From assembly GCA_022925895.1 (NCBI GenBank), contig JAKSYS010000751.1, positions 1-27,584 on the forward strand: a DNA stretch of 27,584 nucleotides, written 5' to 3'. The notes beneath the pieces were generated by a model, which searched no databases, was not told the origin of the DNA, and saw only the letters and a list, made by a program, of their open reading frames with translations. A program made the position numbers and the translations under genes. This stretch comes from Fragilaria crotonensis (lineage: Eukaryota > Bacillariophyta > Fragilariophyceae > Fragilariales > Fragilariaceae). Positions 1 through 10,134 of the stretch are shown here, piece by piece. The number at the start of each line of letters is the position of its first letter. Position 1 is the stretch's first letter.

Positions 1-1
1 T

Positions 2-875
2 TTGGTCCGACGTTCGCTGATCGAGGAGCACTATCGTGTGGATGAGACCCGTACTGTGATTCTTCCTGGAGTGCCAAAACAAGATGAAGATTGGCCAAGA
101 GATGCGCATGATTTTTTCAATCTCGTGGTTTTGGTACGTGTCACAAGAGGGTCCTTGCCATGACGTTGAATTAGAATGGGCCAAACTTACAATAATTGAA
201 CTCACTCCAAAACGTCAATGACAGATCCCTGTTGTCGTCCTCAACATAATGAACTGGAATTGGGATATGCTGCTTGATATGCCTGCAGGCAAAAATCCAG
301 AAGCGGCTTGGACTGGAGAGTGGTTTAACGTTTTCTTCTACTACACCCAAGCCTATTTTATTTCGGACTTGTTGTGGTTGCTTCTTATCCCATGCTGCGT
401 GCGATCTCCCATGACCATCATTCAACATCACATTGCTACCATCTTATACATGATGATCCCCTTTTTCTATCCCGATTTGCGCTTCATGATGGGTGCCTTG
501 CTCACTGTTGAAGTCAACACCTGGTTCCTGATTGCACGACGTGTCTTCAACAAGCAAGGCTTCCCTCCATGGACCATTGACCTGCCTCCCATCATTTCCA
601 TCCGAATCAAGCTCATTTCCATCTGTTTCTACACCACCTGGATCATCATCCGATGCATCATCTATCCCAGCCTCTGGATTGAGCTTGTCTCTCGCCATAT
701 TCAACGCACTGCATTGGTAGGGACGCGATTCAATATATTCCTCATTTGTGTTGTCCTACAAACGTGCTTCGTCGGGCTCAATTTGAAGTGGACCTATGAT
801 TTGATCATGTCCAAATTGCGCTATTGGAGAAGAAAGGAAAAAAACAAAAGGGAGGATTTGGGCAAAGGTCTCTAA
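2..875 (+). CDS. TLC-domain multi-pass membrane protein, 5' partial
   Basis: The gene enters from the left edge. Exon 1 (2-133) is open in frame 2 and ends at a GTACGT donor. An intron of 91 nt (134-224) ends in ACAG, and exon 2 (225-875) continues in phase 0 to the stop, giving at least 260 residues. Several hydrophobic segments are visible. The stretch from FFYYTQAYFISDLLW through QHHIATILYM to GALLTVEVNTWFLIARRVF has the order and the His and Glu positions typical of TLC (TRAM-LAG1-CLN8) proteins. The tail is basic (RRKEKNKRED), which suits a cytosolic end. TLC proteins sit in ER or other membranes and act in ceramide synthesis or membrane-lipid handling. I do not see the Lag1 double-His signature clearly, so I do not call it a ceramide synthase. 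The first ATG in exon 2 (249) is not the true start, because the upstream exon is open and in frame. Confidence 0.72.
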
Positions 876-1315
876 AAAGTGGTGAATGCGTTTGATTTTG
901 CTCCTTGACTGGGTGTCCTCGTTCTTTGCGATGTGTCTCATTACGATCATGATGCGTGTTCAAGTGTTCCGACACCTGTCGGCTGGGCAGGGAGTATGGA
1001 GTGTTTGATTGTGTATGGAGAGTCCACACCACGTGCTACATAGGTCGAAATTGGACAAGCGGGACGAAGACGTACCCGTCCTAACTATATAGTTCCATGT
1101 CTACCATGCTCTCGTAGTAGTTGACACAGCTCTACCTTCAAGTACTGTGGTGGATCACGAAAAACGATTGTTTCATCTACGTTTTTCCACTATTGGCGTT
1201 TCGAGCTGCTTAAATGTTTCCGAAGAACGGCTCATTGGACGAGCATCGATCCATTCGTGGCGCAGATGTGCACAAGTTGTTCTGATTCGTCGGCATCATC
1301 ACTGCCCATTGTCCA
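876..1315. other. intergenic, between convergent 3' ends
   Basis: This is the gap between the convergent TLC-domain gene and the WDR18 homologue. It should hold both 3' untranslated regions. I see no conserved coding, no RNA gene and no repeat beyond AT-rich patches. The open frame running through its right part on the + strand is antisense to WDR18 and has no protein-like character. Confidence 0.6.
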
Positions 1316-2734
1316 TTAGATGCGTTCTTCATGACGAACAGCAAGTCGTGAATCGAGTGGCTCGTACGCCAACGAGTCCTTACTTCGTTTCGGTCGTAAA
1401 AATGGTGCAGGGGCCCATGCCAACTTGACATTGCCTTCATCAATTTGATCTGGAAAGCGATTTAGCGGTGTAACGAGATTGACGATACTATTTGCTTTGG
1501 ATTCCTTCGCAGAAGCGGAAGCACCAAAGGCTCCCATCTCGGCCTGTTCGGAGGAGTCATCGCCTCGCGGAACGACCAAGATTGAAGTGACCGGATGTGA
1601 CCCGCTACTCTTTGCAGCCTCACTGTCTGACGCGAATGTTGTTCGAGTCGAGAAGGACCATGGCATGATAACTCTCACGCACCCCCGCGATTCCAGGTCC
1701 CACACGCGTAGCGTTCCACCGCTGTCCCCACTGATGAGATAGACCCCGTCCTCGACAAGGATAGCAAGTGCGGTGACGCTCTTCTCATGTCCTCGTAATT
1801 CAGACTTGTAGCAGTCACTACTATCCAGCTCAAACACTTTGTCCTCAGTCGTTTCCGATACCTTGCGTCGTTTCACAGTGGCACCGAGCTGCGCAGTCTG
1901 ATGCGCAGCGTAAACGTCGAAATCAACAGTGAATATAGTACCCTGCACTGATCCAGCGTAAAGACGACCATCATGAAATGCCAGGCATTGAATTCCTGTG
2001 GATGTCTGGATCTTTGCGAGCGTTGTTTCTGAAAAAATCTCCATGAGAACCAGTTGACCATCCTCCGATGCCGACACGATGCGACTTGCTCCGATAACTT
2101 GCAATGCCGTCACGGGCAAATGGTGGGATGACCACGTTCGAACTGGAGATATGGTTCGACTTTCACCTCGTTCCACCAAATCCATTAGGGAGAACACGTG
2201 CACCATCCCGTCAGCACCGCCTGTCACAAGGTAGGATTCGCAATCGCTCCACACCATTGTCGTGACCGGTCGGTAGTGCGCCTTGACGGTCCGTAGAAAA
2301 CTTCCACTTAAAGCCGACCACACAAATAAGTTTCCTGAATGCGAGCCGCCGACGATGTAGTAACCACAGGGAGATACCAATAGTCCAGCCGACAGCTGGG
2401 CCTCGGGCAGTCGGCACTTCCAGTTTAGAATCGGAGGGGAGGACACGTTTCTAAGTGTCAATAGCATGCCGTACGTGTCGTCCTTTCTTGACACTGTTCC
2501 TCCATAAGCCATCACGAGAGAATTATTGCGGGATCCAAATTGTGGAGGAAATAGAGAGATGGACGACATGCCGAGGAGGGATTTACTTGAGTTGTCACCA
2601 GACGCTCGCAGTGATGAAAGGATCGAGCCAGTTTGAGGGCAAACTAACGTGACGGCGCCTCCACCACCTCCGGGCGTCAACGAAGCTGTTGGTTTCGAGG
2701 TTGTGATGCATAATGCCTGCCTTCTGGGTGCCAT
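1316..2734 (-). CDS. WDR18: WDR18/IPI3-type WD40 protein of the Rix1 ribosome-biogenesis complex
   Basis: Single exon, 472 residues from the ATG at 2734. The open frame continues 15 codons upstream but only to a TTG, so this ATG (MAPRRQALC) is chosen. WD40 blades are clear in the middle: GGSHSGNLFVWSALSG, the linker KAHYRPVTTMVW, then LVTGGADGMVHVFSLMDLV. They are followed by the characteristic WSSHHLPVTAL and a blade GRLYAGSVQGTIFTVDFD. A further blade near residue 330 reads LISGDSGGTLRVWDLESR. The AHY linker and the WSHH-like stretch are shared with human WDR18 and yeast Ipi3. Those proteins act with Rix1/PELP1 and Midasin in the nucleus on late 60S and ITS2 processing. The C-terminal 100 residues are low in predicted structure. 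It points away from the next gene, with a long intergenic space upstream. Confidence 0.85.
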   Translation of the reverse strand: MAPRRQALCITTSKPTASLTPGGGGGAVTLVCPQTGSILSSLRASGDNSSKSLLGMSSISLFPPQFGSRNNSLVMAYGGTVSRKDDTYGMLLTLRNVSSPPILNWKCRLPEAQLSAGLLVSPCGYYIVGGSHSGNLFVWSALSGSFLRTVKAHYRPVTTMVWSDCESYLVTGGADGMVHVFSLMDLVERGESRTISPVRTWSSHHLPVTALQVIGASRIVSASEDGQLVLMEIFSETTLAKIQTSTGIQCLAFHDGRLYAGSVQGTIFTVDFDVYAAHQTAQLGATVKRRKVSETTEDKVFELDSSDCYKSELRGHEKSVTALAILVEDGVYLISGDSGGTLRVWDLESRGCVRVIMPWSFSTRTTFASDSEAAKSSGSHPVTSILVVPRGDDSSEQAEMGAFGASASAKESKANSIVNLVTPLNRFPDQIDEGNVKLAWAPAPFLRPKRSKDSLAYEPLDSRLAVRHEERI

Positions 2735-2975
2735 CGTCGACAACGAATTCACTTTTCTTTGTATTTGCCGAAGTCGCAAACCAGATTACGGAATGTAAGT
2801 TGCATAGAGAAAGATGGATGGTGCCAAGCGATCGATTATGAGATGATTTACACATCATTCATACACGTATATATCTTAATGTCGAACGCTACTATAATTG
2901 ATGGACAGTACTCGAGTACAATGACATAAGGGTTTTCTGTTTTTTTCATTTCCGACTAGAATGGCACCCTGATGC

Positions 2976-3678
2976 CTAGAAAGGAATGGCACAACAGCGA
3001 ATTGCATGTAATGATACAGTCATTGGAACATTTCCCATAGTGTCAAAGGAAGCGAAAAGACGAGCTCCAAGAATTGTAGCCAGCAATGAATGGCTGAGAA
3101 ATAACCGTTTGTTCGGTTTGGTGAGGTTGGATGAATAATCATAACTTTCCGATGGCAAATGCGAAGGACATTCTTCAAAACCATGCAATTGTTGACAATA
3201 CTAACAATTATTCAACCAGTGGTCAGCATACAGCACATTATGCCCATCAGTTAGAACAATGCCAGTTCAAAAATCATATCAGCCAATATGCAACATCAAA
3301 ATTTGCATGTCGGATGATGCTTGCATAGCAGCAATGAGCACACCAATGCCAGCACCTCTTCAAGTTGCTTCCAACTTTTCAATGGTACTTTGACTAGCTT
3401 AATGGACAGTCCACAATGCATAGCCTTGCATGAGCACAAAGAATGTGGAGTGATCATTGAAGGCGGCAACAGTTGGTCCTTGATGTGTTTCAATACTTGT
3501 AGTAGCGCTGAGATATTAGAAGGTAGTAGAACATGCTATTGAAGTGCTCATTCAGTGCAGGTGCTTGAGATTTCAGGAAGGTCAGGCAAATCAAGTGTAA
3601 TGGTGCTTGAAGCAAAAATGCATGCTGCCAGACGGAGGAGGAAATGTTTCAGTCTAGAAAAGGACTGGCACAACACTG
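2976..3678 (+). repeat. pair of short diverged repeats (2976-3000 and 3652-3678)
   Basis: Both copies share CTAGAAA, an AG/GA-rich step, TGGCACAACA and GAAT, allowing one extra A in the second copy. Read on the + strand they give RKEWHNSEL and EKDWHNTEY, so similarity persists at the protein level, as in a decayed coding repeat. Each is flanked by unrelated sequence. No terminal repeats or intact frames are seen. Confidence 0.35.
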
Positions 3679-3939
3679 AATATGCTGGTGTGAGTGTCAT
3701 TTTGCTGACATCTGCAATGAATTTAATACCCTGATGTGTGCTTGCCGGGCCAGACTCTTCAGAGTTGCAATTTGAAATCATCCTACTCGACCAAAGCGTA
3801 CTCCGAGTAGGACGGTGCGGACACAGAGAAGGGACACATGCTTTGCGTCCACCTTTTCCAACAAACAGTACTAGTACTGTAGGCTGTAGGGTATGTACCT
3901 CGTACTCGTACTGTATGATATGCCATACTGGAGTACACT

Positions 3940-3949
3940 CTACCGGTAG
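3940..3949. repeat. CTACCGGTAG palindrome, copy 1 of 3
   Basis: A perfect 10-nt palindrome inside a cluster of GTACT/AGTAC words (about 3865-3995). The same decamer recurs at 14143-14152 and 22261-22270. Confidence 0.7.
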
Positions 3950-4349
3950 TAGCAAGGTACTCAGAGCTCAGAGTACTAGCTAGGTCATACTACATGAAAA
4001 TCCTGTAAAATATATCCGGTAAATGACGGTTCGTGATGTAGTAAACGTAGCTAAACAGCTCAACTTCATCAGATTGCATTCAATGAAAATTGAATCTTGT
4101 TCGAAATTTTTGAAATCCCTCAAACCCTCAATTTCAGTGACTCAACGGAGAAATGTTTCTTATGTATGTTTGAGTCTACGTATCAAGTACAGAACCCATG
4201 TCGCGATATAAATTATATGCACTCTTGTAGGAAGCAATAAAGCAAAAGAAATTGGGCAAAGCTTAAAAAATGCACTCCCATCGAAATTCACCCTCGACTC
4301 TCGTTCCAACAACGCGGAAGCATTCACAGCCGCCATTCCCGTGAATACT

Positions 4350-6032
4350 ATGGAGGCTATAGGGACCTCTGGTTCATCCGATGCTCTGACCATCGCGCTA
4401 CGAGAGGAACGGCAGAAAGGAAAGGCACAGAGGGGTCATCACGCTGTTGAACCCGGTGCTGCACGTCACCGACATTCCGGGAAGAAGAAGAGTCGTAGTA
4501 AAGTTATGAAGGACGGCGTTGAAAAGGCGCGCCGAAACAAATCAGCCATGCTTGATGCGAATCAAGATCGTCACGGCGCTTCGTTTGCGATGCAGTCGAC
4601 GCCAACGAAACGAACGAACACACGCAAGGAGGAGATTTCGCCGGGAGGGACCATGACCACTGGATCTGAAATGTCTGAAGAGGACAAGCCCGAAGATTCA
4701 AGTAAAGGGAAGGTTGCGCGCAATCGCTCGCCAAGAGCCACTCAAGGAGTTGGGTTCATGAAGACTTTTTTCCGAAAAACAAAGCCGTCTCGTGTTCCAA
4801 GCACTGTTGAGACTACCTCGCCAGCTGCACCGTCTGCAACCCTTCGAGACCCAGATGTCCAGTCGATTGATACTCCTACCGTCCGGCATCGCAACACGAA
4901 AAAGCCGAAGAGCCTTCCTGGAGATTCTGATGATCCTGCCATTCTTATTAAGCGGGCTAGACGGTACAAGAAAAAAGCCAAGCGGCTTCTTGAACAAGCC
5001 ACGGCTATGGGTGGCGAGAAAGGGCACGCCAAGAAGGACGCGCGTGTTGTTGAAGCGTTGGCTCGAAAGTCGTATCGCTATGCTGCAGAATCCCGACGTT
5101 TATCTGAATTGATCCGCCTGAAGTTAAATTCAGAGGCATCTGAAATAGAAAGTCACGACTCTGAGAGTGACGCGTCAATTGTGCTGAATCCAGAGCGTAG
5201 ACAACCTAGCTCCAAGAAGAAGACTTCCGAAAACGAGGCGTACAGCCCTCCCGTGTGGGATGAAGACGATACTATTCAAACCATACATACCTCGTTCAGC
5301 GAGAAGGTTGAGCGGGATGAGCATAGAAGAAAATGGAAGGAATTTGAGCTCTTTGGTGCCACGGATTTGTTTGGTCCAATGGCTTGCGGCAGAGGTGTTG
5401 AATTAGGCCAACAGTATGCTCACGAAGCCAAGATTATTGTTCATTCCCTACGAGATGTGAGAAGCATGTCCGGTGATAACATGTCAGTCATGTCGCCTGA
5501 TACAGTCAAGTCCGACGAAACGACTGCAAGTGAAGCTGCGTTGCGACGGGAACACAACCAAAAGATGAAAGAATTGGAGTTATTCTCAGCGTCAAACATG
5601 ATGGAAAGCTGGAATGTGTGGGTGCAATCCTTTTGGACCCGCAAGGCGACAACGCCGGCAACTCAATTTGATGATGATGATGATGCCAATAGATCGCTTG
5701 ACGGCGACTCGCGTCAAGGCGAGGCGCGTCGCATGGGTGGCCTTTGTGGTCCCACCATGTTGGAAGACGATGTCCTCAATGACGACGACATGATCATAGA
5801 AAGGCGTCGTTACACTCATTTCATGGAAGATGAAGATTCATTCTCTGATGCGGATGGACATACCTCATCTAGCGACGAGGATGATAGTGGTTCTGGTAGT
5901 GGCGAAAGCGAGGTTGACAGTGACGATGAGAGTAAGGATGGCAAACGTGGTAGTGAGAGTAGCGATGAAAGCGACGACGAAAGCAAGCGAAGTCGCCGCG
6001 GAGTCTTCGGCCTTATATTTGACAAGTATTGA
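4350..6032 (+). CDS. unknown charged, low-complexity protein with an internal repeat
   Basis: Single exon, 560 residues. The ATG at 4350 is used because the frame upstream has only a GTG. I do not recognise the family. The first third is strongly basic and rich in Ser, Lys and Arg (GKKKSRSK, RNTKKPKSL). Residues about 205-265 form a Lys/Arg/Ala-rich helical stretch (RARRYKKKAKRLLEQA, ALARKSYRYAAESRRLSEL) that could be coiled coil. A motif occurs twice: DEHRRKWKEFELFGATDLF near 321-345 and REHNQKMKELELFSASNMM near 398-420. A poly-Asp run follows (near 447), and the C-terminal 60 residues are Ser/Asp/Glu-rich and acidic before a short RRGVFGLIFDKY end. Such composition suggests a disordered nuclear or scaffold protein, but that is inference. 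Its stop is 102 bp from the end of convergent gamma-tubulin. Confidence 0.75.
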   Translation: MEAIGTSGSSDALTIALREERQKGKAQRGHHAVEPGAARHRHSGKKKSRSKVMKDGVEKARRNKSAMLDANQDRHGASFAMQSTPTKRTNTRKEEISPGGTMTTGSEMSEEDKPEDSSKGKVARNRSPRATQGVGFMKTFFRKTKPSRVPSTVETTSPAAPSATLRDPDVQSIDTPTVRHRNTKKPKSLPGDSDDPAILIKRARRYKKKAKRLLEQATAMGGEKGHAKKDARVVEALARKSYRYAAESRRLSELIRLKLNSEASEIESHDSESDASIVLNPERRQPSSKKKTSENEAYSPPVWDEDDTIQTIHTSFSEKVERDEHRRKWKEFELFGATDLFGPMACGRGVELGQQYAHEAKIIVHSLRDVRSMSGDNMSVMSPDTVKSDETTASEAALRREHNQKMKELELFSASNMMESWNVWVQSFWTRKATTPATQFDDDDDANRSLDGDSRQGEARRMGGLCGPTMLEDDVLNDDDMIIERRRYTHFMEDEDSFSDADGHTSSSDEDDSGSGSGESEVDSDDESKDGKRGSESSDESDDESKRSRRGVFGLIFDKY

Positions 6033-6134
6033 ACGAATGACCTGTTGCATGCGAGGCGTTTATTACATTTTATCGTTTGTCTGGATGGCAAACCTGTACC
6101 AGCAGCAGACTATAGCAACATGTCATGCTCCGTG

Positions 6135-7486
6135 CTACTTGATTCCAAAGTTTGCATAGTCTGCTCGTTCACATGCCTGGTATTCGTGCACAAGTTGCTG
6201 CACTGTCTCGCGCGAATCATCAAACTCGTCCAAACTGTCCGCAAACATTGGTTCGCGCTTATACACATCTACAAACGCGTTTCGTTTGCGAATTACATCG
6301 TATTGGTGGAGTAGCCGATCAAAGAGCTCTGCCATTGAAGTATGGTTTGCCAGCAGGAAGCCGCTCACTTTGTGTGAAGTCTCAAGATAGGGCGATTTAC
6401 GCGCCAAGGCAACTTGAATCGATGCTGGTCCCCAAGGAATGAACTTGATAAGCTGTCGCTCTCGTATTCTTTGCAAAGCTTTGTGTATTTGCGTCGGATC
6501 TACATCATTTCCCTGAATAATGTTGAGCATGGAAATGTAACAACCAGATCTAGTGTCTGCTGAAACCATAATGTTTTTGGGTTGCGAGAGACGTCTCATG
6601 ACATCTAAAACAGTGGTCTTGCGAATCGTTGGTGGAGCTGCATCCGCGACAGTGAGTGGTGTGTAGCCTGACATGAGGAAGTGACACCGAGGGGTAGGAA
6701 TCAAGGACGCCAAGAGACCTATCAAATCGTTGTTCATGTAACCAGGGTAGCGAAGCGTCGTTGTTGACGCTGCCATGATAGTGGCAACGAGGCTGTTGAT
6801 GTGATCTACTGAGGGGTTCTGGATTCTCAAGCGTTCCTCCGCAATGCGATTCAACGCCGTGTTGTCCAGAACAACTACTGCATCTGCATGAAGAGTCAAC
6901 CGTTTCAGCGTCAGAACCGAATTGTACGGTTGCACGACAACATCAGACTGGCTTTGGTCCCAGTTTGGAAAGACAGAATAGGTCGTCACCAATTTTTTAG
7001 GAAAATGATCTTGTAGTTTTTCCAAAAGATAGGAGCCCATCCCACTTCCTGTCCCCCCAGCAATCGAGTGAGTTAGCACGAAACCTTCCAACGAGTCACT
7101 GTTGTCAGCCTCCCGATCAATCATGTCCACAACTTGTTCCGAATGTTCTTCCCCCTGTCTAAATCCACTTGCCCAATTGTTACCAGCACCCCCTCCGTCC
7201 TTGGCAATGAACAAATTTTCTGGATTGAAAAGATTCCGGTAGGCCCCTTGGTGCGCGAGTTTGTTGACGACGCGCGGTTCCAGATCAATGAGTAGGGCAC
7301 GAGGCACGTAGCGATCGTCGTCACTTTGATAGAAAAAGACATCTTTTCGATCATCCGAAATTATAGATGGATCCAACAGCGTGCCATCGGGGGTAATCCC
7401 ATGCTCAAGACAAAGCTGTTTCCAAATTCACCGCCAATCTGGTTGCCGCATTGGCCAACTTGCAATGTGATGATTTCTCGTGGCAT
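6135..7486 (-). CDS. TUBG: gamma-tubulin, with a one-base frameshift near its 5' end
   Basis: The minus-strand ATG at 7486 opens [19 protein letters not shown], the gamma-tubulin N terminus. From about 7376 to the stop at 6135 a second frame carries the rest: [21 protein letters not shown], the GTP-binding loop [59 protein letters not shown] and [19 protein letters not shown]. The two frames join only if one base is added to the AAA run at 7424-7426 (TTT on the coding strand). The junction then reads [18 protein letters not shown], as in other gamma-tubulins, giving 450 residues, the usual length. No GT-AG intron fits here. Gamma-tubulin nucleates microtubules at spindle poles and is normally essential, so a sequencing or assembly indel is likelier than a null allele. 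Confidence 0.93.
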
Positions 7487-8011
7487 TACTCTACCCAGAA
7501 AACCAATCTGGAAGGAAAGATATTCAAGAACAGTTCCTGAAGTCAAATATGGTACAGTAACAGACACAGCGACAGGAGACCCTCGCACGAGAAAGGAGAT
7601 CAATAGTCTCGATTCTTGTTCAAAGCGTGACAATGCGGTGTCGGCATCCTTGGGTGCGCCAAATTCTTATTTCCCGCGCTCACAACTTTGTTACGAGTTA
7701 TGACGCTCTACTACTAATTGTACTCTCTACAGTAGAGCAGTGGTCAGTAATTCGCCCCTTGTACTGTAGCATGTACTCCAGTACAAGAGTACAAGTACCC
7801 TATCACCCAGTACCCAGTACTGATATTGTTCCAGATTAACGTACTGGTATTACTATTCCAGTACTCTGCGCAGTAATCTGGCGCCCAGAGTCCCAAGTCC
7901 CAACTCGAAGTGATTTCCTTATACCGGCATGGTTCTTCTCCTCTCTATCCATACGGCAGTACTCTACAGAGATCAAATTGGAAAGCACATCTATCGCCTT
8001 CGCTAATGAAG
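7487..8011. other. intergenic with GTAC-rich palindrome cluster
   Basis: This is upstream of gamma-tubulin and downstream of NTAQ1 on the same strand. No gene is seen. From about 7707 to 7875 it is dense in TACTGTA, GTACTC, CAGTAC and CCAGTAC words, with a small perfect hairpin CTCTAC-A-GTAGAG at 7725-7737. The gamma-tubulin promoter should lie here. Confidence 0.55.
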
Positions 8012-8728
8012 TCAGGAACAGTCAGCTGACGTCCCAAATCGTCGCTCGTTCCCGCCTTGCGTCGCATCCTTGCAGACACTCCGAACTAGATCCAGAAATT
8101 GGTCTCGATTCAACACGGTGCCATACGGAGTATCGAGCGAGTGCTCGTCGATCGGATCGGATTTTTTCCAAATCATGTTGCGATACTGATCAAGATTTGA
8201 AGATCCCGCGCGAAGAATGCACTCATAGGTGGGGGGCGGCGCAATCCAAGTTCCGTCCTCATTCCGCATGTGGCTGCGATCGCTGGAAAAGTGTTTAAGG
8301 TAAGCCTCGGCCCTAACCACTCGAAATAAGGGTGCATAGTTAGAAGGAACGTCTTTGGGGAATGTACAGTGCACATACATGTCAAGTGGACAGGGATATG
8401 GCAGTCGGCTGTCTATATCGAGGATTTGTGGTCCATCATCGGAACCATGCGACTGTACCACAATCACATGATAGTCCCATAAGCACGCCGATGTTGGCGT
8501 CTTCGACGCTAGCTGGTGAAACATAGGAACACATTTCGACTCGTTGGACACGAAGACAACAAAGTATGAGGGACCCGTGACGGCAGCGGCTTTGGATCCA
8601 AGCTGGGTCAGTTTGCGGGTCACCAGTCGATACGCATTTTCTTCGCAGTAACAGGGAACTCGAAGCCCTTGGTCAGAAGGTGCATCCAATGCACTTTGTG
8701 CGACTTCACTGAGAGAGAGGTGATCCAT
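8012..8728 (-). CDS. NTAQ1: NTAQ1-type protein N-terminal glutamine amidohydrolase
   Basis: 238 residues from the ATG at 8728. The frame extends 13 codons further only to a GTG with a TGA just before it. The diagnostic blocks are present in order: CYCEENAYRL with the catalytic Cys (near residue 27), LWDYHVIVVQ with the catalytic His (the WDYHV motif, near 83), LDIDSRLPYPCP with the catalytic Asp, then FRVVRAEAYLKHFSSDRSHM and DTPYGTVLNRDQFLDLV. These enzymes deamidate N-terminal Gln to Glu, feeding substrates to arginyl transfer in the Arg/N-degron pathway in the cytosol. Human NTAQ1 is about 205 residues, so this one is slightly longer, mostly at the ends. It appears intact and intronless. 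Confidence 0.93.
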   Translation of the reverse strand: MDHLSLSEVAQSALDAPSDQGLRVPCYCEENAYRLVTRKLTQLGSKAAAVTGPSYFVVFVSNESKCVPMFHQLASKTPTSACLWDYHVIVVQSHGSDDGPQILDIDSRLPYPCPLDMYVHCTFPKDVPSNYAPLFRVVRAEAYLKHFSSDRSHMRNEDGTWIAPPPTYECILRAGSSNLDQYRNMIWKKSDPIDEHSLDTPYGTVLNRDQFLDLVRSVCKDATQGGNERRFGTSADCS

Positions 8729-9300
8729 TGTTGAGGATAGATCACGCTTTTGCTGCCGATCAGTCACTCATTGCCACGAGTTGCACCATTTGACCATTTA
8801 GCTTGGAGTGAAATTTGGCGCAGTTGCGGCATGGGTGAAACTTGCAATGGAGTGGTAATGGGGTACTGTACTCCTACACGTGCGACTACTTGGAGTATCC
8901 CTCTATGCATACAGAGTCCATCAAATACTGTACCGTTTGAAGATTGAAGTTGAGTCAGGATGACACGTGTTGGAAATGCATAGACATAAGCCTACGAGCT
9001 CCGAGAATGCTCTATGAAACTATAGTACTAGTAGAGTACCGTAGGGTTACTGGAGTAAAATGGTGTGACTCGTTGATATATATATATTATACTCCGAATA
9101 CAAATTAAATTATAGAGCTGTCCTTTCGACCTACAAATCTCTTCCTATTCTCTCTATGAATAGAAACGCCGTACTCGAAGTATGAATACGCCGTACGTGT
9201 AATACGTAGAAACAGTACTCCAGTAAAGTACTTCAGTCATGGCCAGAGCTCGATTGTTGTGCGGCCCCCGTATACATATCCTACTATATTATAAATTAAT

Positions 9301-9333
9301 TGTGTGCGTGTGTGCGTGTGTGCGTGCGTGCGT
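9301..9333. repeat. (GTGTGC)/(GTGC) microsatellite
   Basis: An imperfect alternating purine-pyrimidine tract made of TGTGTGCG and TGCG units. Such tracts are length-variable and can adopt Z-DNA; no function is implied by the sequence. Confidence 0.8.
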
Positions 9334-9592
9334 CTGTTACGGAGTATGACCACTCTGGGGTACTGGATCAAATGTTGCACTGTTACGTGGATTACATGTA
9401 CTACAGGTCTACAGTACATAAACGGACGGTAATTTATGTTGAAACGACAGTGTGTTACGTTACTGAACTACAATACTGTACGAATTCAAAGTTACTGGAT
9501 GGAATACTCATTGAATTTGCTGTGAACAGGTTGCTTGACAAATGCTACTGTAAAATATACCGTGCGATGAACTGCAATACTGGGGCATGATA

Positions 9593-9624
9593 AGTACCAG
9601 GTACCTGGTACCTGGTACTGTACT
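9593..9624. repeat. nested GGTACC palindromes
   Basis: AGTACCAGGTACCTGG is followed by a second TACCTGGTACT, so one arm of a perfect 20-nt palindrome is duplicated by a 7-nt unit. It is the densest example of the GTAC words seen throughout the intergenic DNA of this window. Confidence 0.7.
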
Positions 9625-10134
9625 TCATGAAGTTTCCTACGTGGGTACCATGGTACTGCATACTGTAGGGGAAAAAGTAGTGATACGGAGTACGACCAGG
9701 TTGGGGGTACTGTACGTCCAGTTTCCTGTAGTAGACACTCCGATCAAATGTGAGGCACCCACTTAGTAGTATATTAAAATCCTTGCAATCACATTAAAAT
9801 ATTATGGAGCACTGTAGCTACTATAGATGTTATGTACGGGTGTACAGTGTACAGTACTGGAATACTCCGAACGTGCTTCTACACTGTAGTAGATTTACAG
9901 TACCTGGTACGCAACGAAGAATAGGATTGCGATCGATTTTGTCGCCGAAGGTTCTTTTCATCTCGAGCTCTCTGGAGTTGTTGTTCTTGATTCTGAGACA
10001 CTATACTCCGTACGACGTACTTGTACCGGTACAGAGAAAACAGTCAAGGGAAAACACATTAAATCGAACACAACGAACAAAAACGGGGGTCGAGTTGCTC
10101 CGAGGGCTGCCATTGTCGTTCCTTGGCAAGAACC

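Larger units (their letters stand above)
2735..4349. other. 1.6 kb intergenic region between divergent genes
   Basis: No gene is supported here. It is AT-rich with many stops. Two stretches look like diverged copies of one sequence on the + strand (about 2976-3000 and 3652-3678; both read K-[DE]-W-H-N-[ST]-E in one frame), which hints at an old repeat or pseudogene fragment. The part from about 3865 to 3995 is packed with GTAC-type palindromes, including CTACCGGTAG at 3940-3949. The promoters of WDR18 and of the gene starting at 4350 must lie within it, but I cannot point to specific elements. Confidence 0.6.
8729..10134. other. 1.4 kb palindrome-rich intergenic region between divergent genes
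   Basis: No gene is supported between NTAQ1 (-) and ATG11 (+). The region is crowded with short palindromic words based on GTAC, TACTGTA, CGGAGTA and ACTCCGTAC. The clearest run is the AGTACCAGGTACCTGG segment starting at 9593. An alternating purine-pyrimidine GTGTGC tract lies at 9301-9333. TACGGAGTA-type words recur near 9340, 9684 and (reversed) 10001. Open frames here are short and full of Tyr, Val and Cys from the repeats, so I treat them as noise. Confidence 0.6.

Noticed and set aside
3548-3955. Minus-strand ORF of 135 codons
   Set aside because: It runs through GTAC repeats and has no recognised domain; similar frames are common by chance in this gene desert.
7376-7486. An intron to explain the gamma-tubulin frame change
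   Set aside because: Conserved residues are contiguous on both sides with only one base missing, so there is no room for GT-AG.
7361-7633. Separate small ORF starting upstream of gamma-tubulin and ending after WIHL
   Set aside because: Its middle is the gamma-tubulin N terminus; the tail is out of frame and the upstream part is unconserved. It is explained by the frameshift.
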